From Rheinheimera nanhaiensis E407-8 (lineage in GTDB: Bacteria; Pseudomonadota; Gammaproteobacteria; Enterobacterales; Alteromonadaceae), in assembly GCF_000296695.1 (NCBI RefSeq), contig NZ_BAFK01000001.1, positions 1-64,000 on the forward strand: DNA of 64,000 bases, given 5' to 3'. Shown here in pieces: positions 1 to 9,295 of the stretch. Below the pieces are notes generated by a model. It saw nothing but the letters and a program-made list of their open reading frames with translations. It made no database searches and was not told the origin of the DNA. The stretch's first letter is position 1, and every line of letters starts with the position of its first letter. The translations under genes were made by a program, and so were the position numbers.

Positions 1-1
1 T

Positions 2-589
2 GCTCAAGCCATAGAGCTTGACCCCGGTGTGCTGGCCATTCGTATTTACTGGACTGTATTTGCCAATAGACAAGCTGTTTATGAAATGTATGAGCCGCAT
101 GAATATAAAGATAAACTACCTGCACAACAAATTCAGTTATTTTTGGATGACAATATACCAGTGCAGTTGCTGCGGAATGAGGGCACTTTATATAATTATG
201 AATCTTTTGTCCGCTCCGGTTTCCGCTATTTTCCTCATACTGCGCCTTCACAGACTGAGAGTATGTGGCAGCAAACCTATTCTGAGTTTTATAACCGGAT
301 CTTTTTAAGCAGTGATATTGAAGATAAGGCGACAACAAGTACCCTCAACCGTTACAAACGAAACATGGTTTCAGGCGTTACCGCTCTAGAACTTGCTGGT
401 GGTTTGTTTAACGCCCCTTTTGCCATCTTCCTGTATATTGGAGATAAACCAGCCAGCGCAGAGATCATGGTTCCACAACAGGATCTGGCAGCACGTTCAA
501 CAGAAAACTACGACCCAACACTGTTTTTCCGAGTTCGTGTACCGAACGAGCTGACGCCCGTACTAAACCAACCGTATCGGCAAGAATAG
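2..589 (+). CDS. Unrecognised protein, 5' end outside window
   Basis: The frame is open from the first bases of the window to a TAG stop, so the N-terminus lies upstream. The GTG at 29 is probably internal, because coding-like sequence (AQAIELDPG) precedes it. The visible ~195 residues are rich in aromatic and charged residues and show no signal peptide. One hydrophobic patch sits near ALELAGGLFNAPFAIFLYIG. I do not recognise a family. The following small lipoprotein on the same strand, about 100 bases on, may belong to the same transcription unit. The function is unknown. It is probably a real gene, since frame and composition match its neighbours. Confidence 0.6.
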   Translation, partial: AQAIELDPGVLAIRIYWTVFANRQAVYEMYEPHEYKDKLPAQQIQLFLDDNIPVQLLRNEGTLYNYESFVRSGFRYFPHTAPSQTESMWQQTYSEFYNRIFLSSDIEDKATTSTLNRYKRNMVSGVTALELAGGLFNAPFAIFLYIGDKPASAEIMVPQQDLAARSTENYDPTLFFRVRVPNELTPVLNQPYRQE

Positions 590-598
590 ACCATCAGT

Positions 599-685
599 AT
601 GGAACCCCAACCAATACTAACAGCACGCATAACACTGCCAATAGCAGCAGAGCCCGAATTTACCCAACCGATTAGCTGGGGTTAA
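599..685 (+). CDS. Possible 28-residue small ORF
   Basis: An ATG-to-TAA frame of 28 codons fills the gap between the truncated gene and the small lipoprotein and ends 4 bases before the lipoprotein ATG. The peptide begins MEPQPILTARITLP and ends ISWG. No convincing ribosome binding site was seen upstream. It could be a leader peptide, a remnant or chance. There is no family evidence. Confidence 0.2.
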   Translation: MEPQPILTARITLPIAAEPEFTQPISWG

Positions 686-689
686 CATT

Positions 690-914
690 ATGCGTTTTGT
701 CTTGCTACTGTTGGTTACGTTAGCCAGCATAAGTTGCTCTAAGCCCGAACCCGCTAACCTTAGTGTCGCTAAGCAGCAAGTTAAACTTGGCGAACACGAC
801 CCTAAGCAGTACTCGCTGCTAAATGAGCAAATGGTCTACAACCACCGGATAGCAATAGTGCAAAAAAACAGCGAAAGTAAAACTGCTTACCTAAAGCTTG
901 TTACCGCGCTATAA
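690..914 (+). CDS. Small putative lipoprotein
   Basis: This 74-residue protein has a short hydrophobic signal (MRFVLLLLVTLASISC). A cysteine at residue 16 follows a weak lipobox (S-I-S-C), after which the chain becomes polar. If processed, it would be an acylated, membrane-anchored periplasmic peptide of ~59 residues. No domain is recognised. The last six bases overlap the 3' end of the convergent tag gene. It may be co-transcribed with the truncated gene upstream. Confidence 0.5.
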   Translation: MRFVLLLLVTLASISCSKPEPANLSVAKQQVKLGEHDPKQYSLLNEQMVYNHRIAIVQKNSESKTAYLKLVTAL

Positions 915-1487
915 GGCGGCGACAGCTGGATGGCGGAAGCAATTGACGTGATGATCGTTCACCATGCCGCAGGCCTGCATATGGGCGTAAATAATGGTTG
1001 AGCCAACAAACTTAAAGCCGCGCTGTTTTAAGTCTTTGCTAAAAGCATCCGATTCCGGGCTGGTGGCGCGGTAATCTGCCGGGCTGGCAATATGGTTTTG
1101 CTGCGGCTTACCGCCAACAAACTGCCATTGGTAGTTGCTAAAGCTACCAAATGCCGCCTGCACTTCTAAAAAGCGCGCAGCATTGTTAATGGCGGCGGCA
1201 ATTTTTAACCGGTTGCGGATAATGCCGGGGTTTTGCAGTAATTCTGCCGCTTTAGCCTCGTCAAAAGCCGCCACTTTCACCGGGTCAAAGTTGGCAAAAG
1301 CAGCGCGATAGCTGTCGCGTTTTTTCAGCACCGTGTACCAACTCAGCCCGGCCTGAGCGGCTTCCAGGGTTAAAAACTCAAATAGTTTATTGTCGTCATA
1401 TACCGGCACGCCCCATTCGGTGTCATGGTAGGCGACATAGTCAGGTTTGCTTAAGTCGACCCAGTGGCAGCGGCACGGTGTATTCAT
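909..1487 (-). CDS. tag: DNA-3-methyladenine glycosylase I
   Basis: Base-excision repair enzyme that removes 3-methyladenine from alkylated DNA. The 192 residues align end to end with E. coli Tag. The motif YHDTEWGVP lies near residues 20-28, Glu42 sits in LTLEAAQAGLSW (the base-recognition glutamate of the family), and RGFKFVGSTIIYAHMQACG lies toward the C-terminus. The structural zinc ligands appear conserved: Cys7, His21, His179 and Cys183. The start codon overlaps the stop of the upstream M20 gene by one base (TAATG), so the two are probably translationally coupled. No regulatory (Ada) site was recognised. Identity is firm. Confidence 0.95.
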   Translation of the reverse strand: MNTPCRCHWVDLSKPDYVAYHDTEWGVPVYDDNKLFEFLTLEAAQAGLSWYTVLKKRDSYRAAFANFDPVKVAAFDEAKAAELLQNPGIIRNRLKIAAAINNAARFLEVQAAFGSFSNYQWQFVGGKPQQNHIASPADYRATSPESDAFSKDLKQRGFKFVGSTIIYAHMQACGMVNDHHVNCFRHPAVAAL

Positions 1488-2812
1488 TATTGTTTCTCTG
1501 TCGTTGGCGGATTGGCTAAGTAATCCAGTGCTAAACCGGTAAGAGCCCGCACACCGTTAACTAAGGCATCTTCGTTTACATCAAACATCGGCGAATGGTT
1601 TGGCGGTACTTCACTCAGTGGCTTGCCTTCGGGGGAGATACCTAAAAAGAAGAATACGCCTGGAATTTGCTGTTGGTAAAACGAGAAATCTTCCGCGCCG
1701 GTTATCGGTTTAATTGGCGCGACACCTTTTTCGCCGGCCGCCCACTTCAGGCTTGGCATGGCCCAGTCGGTCAGCGTCGGGTCGTTCCAGGTAACAGCGG
1801 CAAAATTATGTACATGAAAATGTGCCTCGGCGCCGCTGGCTTTGGCAATATGCTCGCTGGTGTGCGCCATGCGGGCGATTAAGTCTTCGCGCATCTCGCT
1901 GTCAAAGGTGCGGATGGTGCCCTCTAATTTCACGTCGTCGGGAATAATGTTCCAGCGAATACCGCCATGTACCTGGCCAAACGACACTACCGCCGGTGCT
2001 TTGGTAACATCAATTTGCCGCGCTGGGATCAGGTTTATGGCGTTAATCAGCTGGCCGGTAACGTTAATCGGGTCTATACCGCGCCAGGGTGACGAGCCAT
2101 GTACCTGTTTGCCTTTAACCGTAATTTGAAAGCTGTCAGCCGCGGCCATAATACCTTCAGTTTTTACCTGCAACTGACCAGGTTCGCCCGGCCAAACGTG
2201 TAAGCCAAAAATGGCCGACGGGCTGGGGTTGGCAAATAAACCTTCTGCCAACATCATTTTAGCACCGCCTTCTTCGCCGGCCGGTGGGCCTTCTTCAGCC
2301 GGCTGAAACACAAACATAATAGTACCGGCAATGTCGGCGCGTTGTTTGGCCAGTACTTCGGCTGCACCCATCAGCATAGCCACATGGGCATCGTGGCCGC
2401 AGGCGTGCATTACGCCGGTTTGCTGGCCGTTAAACTCGCTCACTACCTTTGACGCAAACGGCAAGCCGGTTTGCTCGGTCACCGGCAGGGCGTCCATATC
2501 AGCGCGCAGCGCTACCACTGGGCCGGGTTTGCCACCTGTTAAAATACCGACCACACCGGTATGGGCGATGCCGGTGCGCACTTCCAGCCCGAGTTTTTCC
2601 AGGTGTGCGGCTACTTTAGCCGCGGTGCGCACTTCGCGGTTAGACAGTTCCGGGTGCTGGTGAATATCACGGCGCCAGCTAATCACTTTGGGCATCACCT
2701 GTTCAATGTGTTTGCTTAGCTCAGTGCGTGATTCCGCTAAGACGACAGGGCTATGGAATAAGGGGAGGATTGCCAAACCTGTTTTTGTCAAACTTAGTAG
2801 TGAACAGCGCAT
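1487..2812 (-). CDS. Secreted M20 metallopeptidase / N-acyl amino acid amidohydrolase
   Basis: Zinc-dependent amidohydrolase of the M20D (hippuricase / IAA-amino acid hydrolase) group, 441 residues. An N-terminal signal sequence (about residues 1-26, ending VVLAES) predicts periplasmic location. Family motifs are present: RRDIHQHPELS, RADMDALPV, HACGHDAH at 136-143 with the metal-binding Cys138 and His140, PAEEG at 171-175 with the catalytic glutamate pair, and a late GAEDFSFY. It probably hydrolyses N-acyl or aromatic-amide amino acids, but the substrate cannot be read from sequence. The start is supported by GGAG upstream of the ATG. It heads a two-gene unit with tag. Confidence 0.88.
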   Translation of the reverse strand: MRCSLLSLTKTGLAILPLFHSPVVLAESRTELSKHIEQVMPKVISWRRDIHQHPELSNREVRTAAKVAAHLEKLGLEVRTGIAHTGVVGILTGGKPGPVVALRADMDALPVTEQTGLPFASKVVSEFNGQQTGVMHACGHDAHVAMLMGAAEVLAKQRADIAGTIMFVFQPAEEGPPAGEEGGAKMMLAEGLFANPSPSAIFGLHVWPGEPGQLQVKTEGIMAAADSFQITVKGKQVHGSSPWRGIDPINVTGQLINAINLIPARQIDVTKAPAVVSFGQVHGGIRWNIIPDDVKLEGTIRTFDSEMREDLIARMAHTSEHIAKASGAEAHFHVHNFAAVTWNDPTLTDWAMPSLKWAAGEKGVAPIKPITGAEDFSFYQQQIPGVFFFLGISPEGKPLSEVPPNHSPMFDVNEDALVNGVRALTGLALDYLANPPTTEKQ

Positions 2813-2944
2813 AGTAGCTCCAGATAATGTGCATTGCGTAGTACCATAAGCGCCGGCAGCGAAAATGGCAATTGTTGCTGGATAATTGCCTTAAGCTTGG
2901 GTAATGTCAGACCAGTTGCTTACGCATAGGCTTAATACACATTA

Positions 2945-3706
2945 ATGCAGTTACATATTCTCAAAGGCTATATTCAAAACATTTATCTGGTGCAGGAAGA
3001 TGCGGGTTTATTACTGCTCGATGGCTGCAGCCGGGCGGATATTGCTACCCTATGTGATTACATTGAGCAGCACTTAGCCTTGCCGTTAAGCGCGCTAAAA
3101 CTGATTATGGTTACCCATATGCACCCCGATCATGCCGGTGGCGCCCATAAACTGCGGCGCTTAACCGGTGCGCAAATTGCCTGCCACCCGAAAGCGCGGC
3201 GCTGGTATGCCGGTTTACTCGGGCGCACTGCGCATTTAATTGATGTTAGCCTGACCTGGTGGGTCGCCAACCGGCTGGGTAAGGCAAAAAAACATATCTG
3301 GTATAACCCGATTTTAAAGCCTGACCTGCTACTGCTGGACGGGCAATCGCTGCCGGGCTTTGCCGACTGGCAGGTGCTGTACACGCCGGGCCATACTGAT
3401 CATGACCTTTCACTGCTGCATGTGCCGACAAAGCAGCTGTATATTGCCGATCTGATTGTCTCAGTAAAAAAACGCCTGGTGCCGCCATACCCGGTGTGCC
3501 ACCCGAACCAGTATAAACAGTCATTAAAGCGGGTCAGTGACCTTGCGCCCAACCAGCTGTATTTTGCCCACCTGCCGCCCCGCGCGGCGGCGAGTATAAA
3601 CTTTGACGCCATTTTGGCTCAGGCACCTACTTTACCGAAAAATCACTGGCATTCGATGAAAAATCGCATTTTGCACACACTGGGCCGGCAGACCAAGCAA
3701 CACTGA
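2945..3706 (+). CDS. MBL-fold metallo-hydrolase
   Basis: A 253-residue metallo-beta-lactamase-fold protein without a signal peptide. The dinuclear metal motif is THMHPDHAGG (His58, His60, Asp62, His63). Further ligands are likely in YTPGHTDHD and in the late FAHLPP segment. Layout resembles the glyoxalase II-like hydrolase branch, but the physiological substrate cannot be inferred. The gene diverges from the M20 gene across ~130 bases and stands alone. The beta-amylase-like gene follows after ~90 bases on the same strand with no clear link in function. Confidence 0.8.
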   Translation: MQLHILKGYIQNIYLVQEDAGLLLLDGCSRADIATLCDYIEQHLALPLSALKLIMVTHMHPDHAGGAHKLRRLTGAQIACHPKARRWYAGLLGRTAHLIDVSLTWWVANRLGKAKKHIWYNPILKPDLLLLDGQSLPGFADWQVLYTPGHTDHDLSLLHVPTKQLYIADLIVSVKKRLVPPYPVCHPNQYKQSLKRVSDLAPNQLYFAHLPPRAAASINFDAILAQAPTLPKNHWHSMKNRILHTLGRQTKQH

Positions 3707-3796
3707 GGCTATTGCTGCTTTTGTCGTGTTTGAACAACACTTGGTGAAAAGAATACGGTGTAATTGCCATTTACTACTGATAACGGATGGCTAACC

Positions 3797-5167
3797 ATGC
3801 GCCTGCTTCTACTGTTACTGCTTTTTGTTTCCTGTTGTCTTCATGCTTTTAGCGCTAATGTGATGGCACCCTTGTTAGTGCAGGACAGAGATACTTTTCG
3901 TCAGCAGTTACAGATTGCCAAGCAGATAGGAGTTGAGGGTGTCTCTGTTGATGTTTGGTGGGGGCTGGTTGAAGAGCGCGGCGATCAGCAGTTCAACTGG
4001 CAATACTACGACGAAATTTTTGCCGACATTCGCGGCGCGGGCCTCAAAATTATGCCAATTATGGCATTCCATCAATGTGGAGGTAATGTTGGCGATGACT
4101 GTGATGTGCCATTGCCTGCGTGGGTTTGGCAACACTTTAGACCACAGGGGCTAACTATAGCTGACCTGCAATACCAAAGCGAGTACGGCAACCGGTCGGC
4201 AGAGACGCTGGCGCTTTGGGCTGACCCTTGGGCAATGCCACAATATATAGAGTTTATGAAGGCATTTGTCAGCCAGTACTCCGCCTTAGCTAAAGATATC
4301 AGCGAAATTAATATCTCTATGGGGCCGGCGGGTGAGCTGCGGTATCCGTCATATAACAGTCATGATGGCGGCCGCACCGCCTACCCAAGCCGTGGTGGCT
4401 TTCAGGCGTATTCTGCTCTGGCAGTAGCGGACTTTCGTACCAGCATGCAACAGCGCTATCAGCACATTGAGCAGTTAAACCTGGCCTGGCAAACGGCTTT
4501 TCGCAGTTTTGAACAGCTGGGACCGCCGCCAGATGCCGAAGCCTTTATAAAAAGTGGTGCCCAGTTTAATAGCGTCTACGGCCGCGACTTTATCAACTGG
4601 TATCACAGCGCCTTAGTGGCGCATGGCCAGCGTATGCTAGACGCTGCAGCAGTAGCCTTTGATGGCGTTTTTAGCCAGACAGCGCTGGGCTTTAAAATTC
4701 CGGGCATTCACTGGCAAATGACGTCTACTGGCAATTTTGCCCGTAGCGCTGAACTTGCCGCAGGGCTGATTGACAGCCAGCAAGAGTACTCGGCGGAGAA
4801 TGGTTATGGTTATCAGCAGATCGTGGCACTAGCCGCTGAGTTTAGCCGTCGGAAACGCCCGGTAGTATTGCATTTTACTGCGCTTGAAATGGACAATAAC
4901 GCCGGCGCACCCAGTTACTCGCTGGCAAAAAGCCTGGTGCAGTGGCTGGGGGCAGAAGCTGCGCGCCAGCAGGTCACATTAAAAGGTGAAAACGCACTGG
5001 CCGCTGGTGTTACCCACAAACAGGGCTGGGACAATATTGAAGCGGTATTTACCCGTGGCCATTACAGTGGCATTACCGTGCTGCGAATACAGCAGGTTAC
5101 GAGTGGCGGTGTTGGCCAGCAGCGTTTCGAACAACTGATATCAAGACAAAAAGCCTTACTCCGATAG
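3797..5167 (+). CDS. Secreted GH14 beta-amylase-like enzyme
   Basis: Glycoside hydrolase family 14 exo-amylase, expected to release beta-maltose from the non-reducing ends of alpha-1,4-glucans. The start is placed at the ATG that opens a clear signal peptide (MRLLLLLLLFVSCCLHAFSA). An upstream in-frame TTG at 3764 would bury the signal. Family hallmarks are VDVWWGLVE near 51-59, FHQCGGNVGDDC near 91-102, GPAGELRYPSY with the likely catalytic acid Glu180, and LHFTALEMD with the likely catalytic base Glu364. The mature enzyme would be ~437 residues with no starch-binding module seen. No other glucan-degrading genes flank it. Bacterial GH14 enzymes are uncommon outside Bacillus-like taxa. Confidence 0.87.
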   Translation: MRLLLLLLLFVSCCLHAFSANVMAPLLVQDRDTFRQQLQIAKQIGVEGVSVDVWWGLVEERGDQQFNWQYYDEIFADIRGAGLKIMPIMAFHQCGGNVGDDCDVPLPAWVWQHFRPQGLTIADLQYQSEYGNRSAETLALWADPWAMPQYIEFMKAFVSQYSALAKDISEINISMGPAGELRYPSYNSHDGGRTAYPSRGGFQAYSALAVADFRTSMQQRYQHIEQLNLAWQTAFRSFEQLGPPPDAEAFIKSGAQFNSVYGRDFINWYHSALVAHGQRMLDAAAVAFDGVFSQTALGFKIPGIHWQMTSTGNFARSAELAAGLIDSQQEYSAENGYGYQQIVALAAEFSRRKRPVVLHFTALEMDNNAGAPSYSLAKSLVQWLGAEAARQQVTLKGENALAAGVTHKQGWDNIEAVFTRGHYSGITVLRIQQVTSGGVGQQRFEQLISRQKALLR

Positions 5168-5192
5168 TCAATTGCCTGCTGCCGGTTGATGA

Positions 5193-6047
5193 CTACCTTA
5201 GGATCAGCAAACTGCATTTGGCTTTGCTAATCATCGCCGTGGTGGTGCTGCCGACAATAAACTGGCGGATGCGTGAATGACCGTAGGCGCCCATGACCAG
5301 CAGATCAATATTATGCTGCTGCTGATACTGATGCAGCACGGCTTCTGGTTCGCCGCCAACAATGGCGACGGTAGTCATAAAACCGGCATTGCGTAAAATG
5401 GCAGCGGCACTTGCAATTAGTGCTTCTGTGGCGTCGGTGGTGGCTCCGGCCATCACCAGGTGCACCGGTAAGCCTTTGCCCAACGGGCTGGCGGCTAACA
5501 TTTCCAGGCCTTTTAGTGCGGTGGCACTGCCATCATAGGCCAACATAATGCTGTTAGGCTCAGTGTAGCTTTGTTGGGTGAGTAATATCGGCTTGTGCAG
5601 GCTGCGGATCACCCGCTCAACATGCAGGCCCATATGGCCATGGGCATCGGCGCTGCTAAAGCCACGTTTGCCCAGTACCAGCAAGCGCGTCTCGTCTGCC
5701 AGTTCGGTTAAAGTATCTACCAGCTCACCGTGGCGTAAGCGCTCGTCTACGGCGCTTACGCCGGCCGCCTCAGCGCGCTCTTTGGCGGCATCCAACATAA
5801 TACGGCCGCGTTGTAATGCCAGTTTGGCGTGCTGGGCATCCAACTCGGCCAGCTGGGCTAATAAGGCTTCCTGGCTGCCCAGACCAATACTGCCGCTAAA
5901 GTCGGTATGTACGGTTTTATGGCTGTTATCCAGCACATGTACTACCGACATGGCGACATTAAGTTTTTTCGCTGCCCAAACCGCATAGTCACATACCGCC
6001 TGGGCATAGGGTGAGGCGTCAATACACGCCAGTACTTTTCTGCTCAT
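5193..6047 (-). CDS. Tandem universal stress protein (UspA family)
   Basis: 284 residues with two Usp domains. Domain 1 spans about 1-150 (starts KVLACIDASPYAQAV) and domain 2 about 155-284 (starts SIMLAYDGSATALKG). Only the second retains the ATP-binding loop G-x2-G-x9-G-S (GAYGHSRIRQFIVGS). In the first domain the corresponding stretch is degenerate (GKRGFSSADAHGHMG). This resembles UspE-type tandem proteins. It starts ten bases after the SulP gene on the same strand, so it is almost certainly co-transcribed and may modulate or support that transporter. It is cytoplasmic. Confidence 0.9.
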   Translation of the reverse strand: MSRKVLACIDASPYAQAVCDYAVWAAKKLNVAMSVVHVLDNSHKTVHTDFSGSIGLGSQEALLAQLAELDAQHAKLALQRGRIMLDAAKERAEAAGVSAVDERLRHGELVDTLTELADETRLLVLGKRGFSSADAHGHMGLHVERVIRSLHKPILLTQQSYTEPNSIMLAYDGSATALKGLEMLAASPLGKGLPVHLVMAGATTDATEALIASAAAILRNAGFMTTVAIVGGEPEAVLHQYQQQHNIDLLVMGAYGHSRIRQFIVGSTTTAMISKAKCSLLILR

Positions 6048-6057
6048 GTTGGATCTC

Positions 6058-7542
6058 CTAGTGGCCCATCAGTTTTTCTACTGCATCAGGGCGGTTGTGC
6101 ATAGCAAATTTATCAACTAAGGTGGCGCTGGCGTCATTTAAGCCCAGTAACTGCACATCGGTACCCTCGCGGCGGAATTTCAACACCACTTTATCCAGTG
6201 AGCTGATGGCGGTGATATCCCAAAAATGCGCTTTGCTTAAGTCTATCGTCACTTTCTCTACCGCGTCTTTAAAGTCAAAGGCGTTAACAAATTGCTCACT
6301 GGAGCTGAAAAACACCTGGCCGACCACGGTGTAGGTTCTTTCGTGGCCATCTTTGGATAAGCTGGAGCCAATATACAAAATTTGCCCGACTTTGTTGGCA
6401 AAAAACAACGCACTTAACAGCACGCCAACGAGTACGCCATAGGCCAGATTATGGGTAGCAACTACCACGATCACAGTGGCAATCATTACCACCGATGAGC
6501 TTGCCGGATTTTTGCGCAGGTCTTTTACTGAAGACCAGCTAAAGGTGCCAATTGACACCATGATCATCACTGCGACTAACGCTGCCATCGGGATCATGCC
6601 AACCCATTGATCTAAAAACACCACCATCAGTAGCAGTAAGCTGCCGGCCAATAGCGCCGATAAGCGGGTGCGACCACCAGATTTCACATTAATCACCGAC
6701 TGGCCAATCATGGCACAACCGGCCATGCCGCCAATTAAACCCGAGCCAATGTTAGCAATGCCCTGGCCAACACATTCACGGTTTTTATCACTTGAGGTGT
6801 CGGTAAAATCATCCACAATAGTGGCGGTCATTAACGACTCTAAAATACCTACAACCGCCAACGCTAGCGCATAAGGGAAGATAATTTGCAGCGTTTCCAG
6901 GTTAAGCGGCACATCTGGCCATAAAAATACCGGCAAGCTGTCGGGCAGTTCACCCATATCAGCGACGGTGCGGATATCAAGATTAAAATACACTGCTATA
7001 GCCGTTAGCACGATGATACACACCAGCGGTGAGGGGATTTTTTTCGTCACATAAGGAAACAGGTAAATAATCGCCAACCCCAGCGCTGTCATGCCGTACA
7101 CGGTAACGGTGCCGTAGGTACCGCTTAGTTCAGGCAGTTGCGCCATAAAAATCAGAATCGCCAACGCATTAACAAAGCCGGTCACCACCGAGCGCGACAC
7201 AAAGCGCATTAAATCGCCCAGTTTAAACAGGCCAAAGATAATCTGGATAACACCGGTGAGTAAGGTGGCTGCCAGCAGGTATTCCAGACCATGCTGTTTT
7301 ACCAGGGTGATCATTAACAGTGCCATAGCGCCGGTCGCGGCCGAGATCATACCCGGACGGGCACCGGCAAAGGCGATAATCACACAAATAGCAAAAGAGG
7401 CATACAAACCCACTTTGGGGTCAACGCCGGCGATAATCGAAAAGGCAATAGCTTCAGGAATAAGGGCTAAGGCTACGACAATAGCAGATAGAACATCGCC
7501 TCTAAGGTTAGAGAACCAGTTCTGTTGAATAGCTTTCAACAT
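6058..7542 (-). CDS. SulP-family anion transporter with STAS domain
   Basis: A 494-residue inner-membrane protein with about 11-12 hydrophobic segments over residues 1-385 and a cytoplasmic STAS domain at roughly 395-494. Family signatures are [19 protein letters not shown] near the N-terminus and [37 protein letters not shown] in the middle. SulP members carry sulfate, bicarbonate or other anions, with Na+ or H+. Short SulP proteins paired with a Usp gene are often annotated as bicarbonate transporters, but the ion cannot be fixed from this sequence. It is first in the operon with the Usp gene. A ~217-base intergenic stretch upstream should hold its promoter. Confidence 0.9.
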   Translation of the reverse strand: MLKAIQQNWFSNLRGDVLSAIVVALALIPEAIAFSIIAGVDPKVGLYASFAICVIIAFAGARPGMISAATGAMALLMITLVKQHGLEYLLAATLLTGVIQIIFGLFKLGDLMRFVSRSVVTGFVNALAILIFMAQLPELSGTYGTVTVYGMTALGLAIIYLFPYVTKKIPSPLVCIIVLTAIAVYFNLDIRTVADMGELPDSLPVFLWPDVPLNLETLQIIFPYALALAVVGILESLMTATIVDDFTDTSSDKNRECVGQGIANIGSGLIGGMAGCAMIGQSVINVKSGGRTRLSALLAGSLLLLMVVFLDQWVGMIPMAALVAVMIMVSIGTFSWSSVKDLRKNPASSSVVMIATVIVVVATHNLAYGVLVGVLLSALFFANKVGQILYIGSSLSKDGHERTYTVVGQVFFSSSEQFVNAFDFKDAVEKVTIDLSKAHFWDITAISSLDKVVLKFRREGTDVQLLGLNDASATLVDKFAMHNRPDAVEKLMGH

Positions 7543-7759
7543 AAAATATCCAATGAGTTAAAACACAGGGTAAACATAAACAACACAGCATAAATTGCAC
7601 CTAAAGTTGCGCATCTCGTCGTTCTGCGTTGCCAACTGTCAACTTTACTAGCAATTAATTAAAGTGTTGCGTTGTTACACCGGCCCATCCTCATTGAATA
7701 TGTGTTGCGTTAAAAAACAGGCGCGAAGTCTACACTAAACAGGCTGCCTTTTGTAGCTT

Positions 7760-9295
7760 TTAACCCAGAACGCTGTCTGCTAAGCCGGGGCAATCGAGCA
7801 CAAAGGCGATTTTTTTCAGTGCTTTTTGCTCCAGTTGTAAGTCGGCCGCCAGCAGGCTTTGCTGTGTCAGCCAATCGGCAGGCAGCTGCAACTGCAGGTA
7901 TTGCACACCGGCGGTGGCGGTCAGTTCCGGTAAAATATCGTCACGCCGCTTTTGGTTTAACAGCACCGCCAGGCGCAGCAGCACCAACAAGCAAACTACT
8001 TGTGGCAATTGGTATAGGCTGAACGTAGGTATGTCATCGGCGCGGATTTTACGCCGGTGAAAGCGTACCAGTGTCGCAACCAGCTGTTGTTGCTCCTGGT
8101 TAAAACCGGGCAGGTTGGCGTTTTGTAAAATGTAGGCTGAATGTTTTTGTACCCCTGACGAGTTAATGTGCAGGCCCACCTCGTACAAGGTGGCCGCCCA
8201 ACCCAGCAATAACGCATCTTCATCGCTTAGCTGCCAACTGTTGCGCACCTGGCTAAACAGGGTTAAGGCGGTATGGCTTACCCGCTGAGCCTGCGCCATA
8301 TCGACATCGTAACGCCGTTGCAGGCTGGCCACGCTGTGCTCGCGGATATCCAGATGCTGCAGCCGGTCGCTCATCTCATACAGCACACCCTCGCGCAGCG
8401 CCGCGTCGCAATACACCAGCTGCTCAATTTGCAGCAGGTTAAAGGCGGCAATTAAAATGGCTAAGCCTGAGCAAATCAGCAGCTTTCTATCATCAGTTAA
8501 GCCGGGCAAATCCAGCTGATAGCTGTTTTCCTGCGCCACCAGATGATCTTTCAGTGCTAACAAATGCGCGCGTTCAATTGCATTGTTGCTAAAACCCAGG
8601 CCCACAATAATATCTCGAATCGTTTTTACTGTGCCCGAGGTGCCTACAGCCTGTTGCCAGCCGGCTGCTTTAAAGCTGCTGATAATAGGCTCCAGCTCTT
8701 GCTCGGCTTGCAAAATGGCGCGGTTAAAGCGTTTTTCGCTGATACGGCCCTGCGGGAAATGCTGCATGGCATAACTGACGCAGCCCATATTGCGGCTGCT
8801 GAGCCGAAGTGGCTGCACGCCTTCGCCGATGGCAAACTCGGTGCTACCGCCGCCGATGTCTATCACCAGCCGGCGGCCGGAAAAATGCTCAAAATGCGCG
8901 ACACCCTGATAAATAAAACGCGCTTCTTCCTGGCCGGAAATCACCTCGATAGGAAACGGAAACACCGCTTTGGCGCGGCGTAAAAAGGTAGCGGCATTAC
9001 GCGCCCGGCGCAGGGTATAGGTTGCGATAACCCGCACCGACTGGGGCGCAAAGGGCTTTAAGGTGTCGGCAAATTGCGCCAACACATTCAGGCCGCGCTC
9101 TATCGCTTCTTCGCTTAACACCAACTGATCGTTTAAGCCCTCAGCCAGCTGCACTTTTTGCTTTTCGCGGTGCAGCAGCTGAATATCGCCGGCAATCACC
9201 CGGGCAATTACCATATGAAAGGAGTTTGAGCCCAGGTCAACGGCGGCCATATAGGCCTGCGGATGCGTTAAAGGCGATTCGGTGGTGTCGGTCAT
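7760..9295 (-). CDS. ppx: Exopolyphosphatase / guanosine pentaphosphatase family (Ppx)
   Basis: 511-residue Ppx/GppA enzyme that releases orthophosphate from the ends of polyphosphate. The ASKHA-fold motifs are present: MAAVDLGSNSFHMVIARV near the N-terminus (phosphate-1 loop) and RLVIDIGGGSTEFAIG (phosphate-2). The catalytic glutamate lies in the QEEARFIY region. A C-terminal HD-like domain follows from about residue 310. The start overlaps the ppk stop by four bases (ATGA), so ppk and ppx are translationally coupled. This gives a synthesis/degradation pair as in E. coli. Choice of ppx over gppA rests on this pairing and on length. Confidence 0.93.
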   Translation of the reverse strand: MTDTTESPLTHPQAYMAAVDLGSNSFHMVIARVIAGDIQLLHREKQKVQLAEGLNDQLVLSEEAIERGLNVLAQFADTLKPFAPQSVRVIATYTLRRARNAATFLRRAKAVFPFPIEVISGQEEARFIYQGVAHFEHFSGRRLVIDIGGGSTEFAIGEGVQPLRLSSRNMGCVSYAMQHFPQGRISEKRFNRAILQAEQELEPIISSFKAAGWQQAVGTSGTVKTIRDIIVGLGFSNNAIERAHLLALKDHLVAQENSYQLDLPGLTDDRKLLICSGLAILIAAFNLLQIEQLVYCDAALREGVLYEMSDRLQHLDIREHSVASLQRRYDVDMAQAQRVSHTALTLFSQVRNSWQLSDEDALLLGWAATLYEVGLHINSSGVQKHSAYILQNANLPGFNQEQQQLVATLVRFHRRKIRADDIPTFSLYQLPQVVCLLVLLRLAVLLNQKRRDDILPELTATAGVQYLQLQLPADWLTQQSLLAADLQLEQKALKKIAFVLDCPGLADSVLG

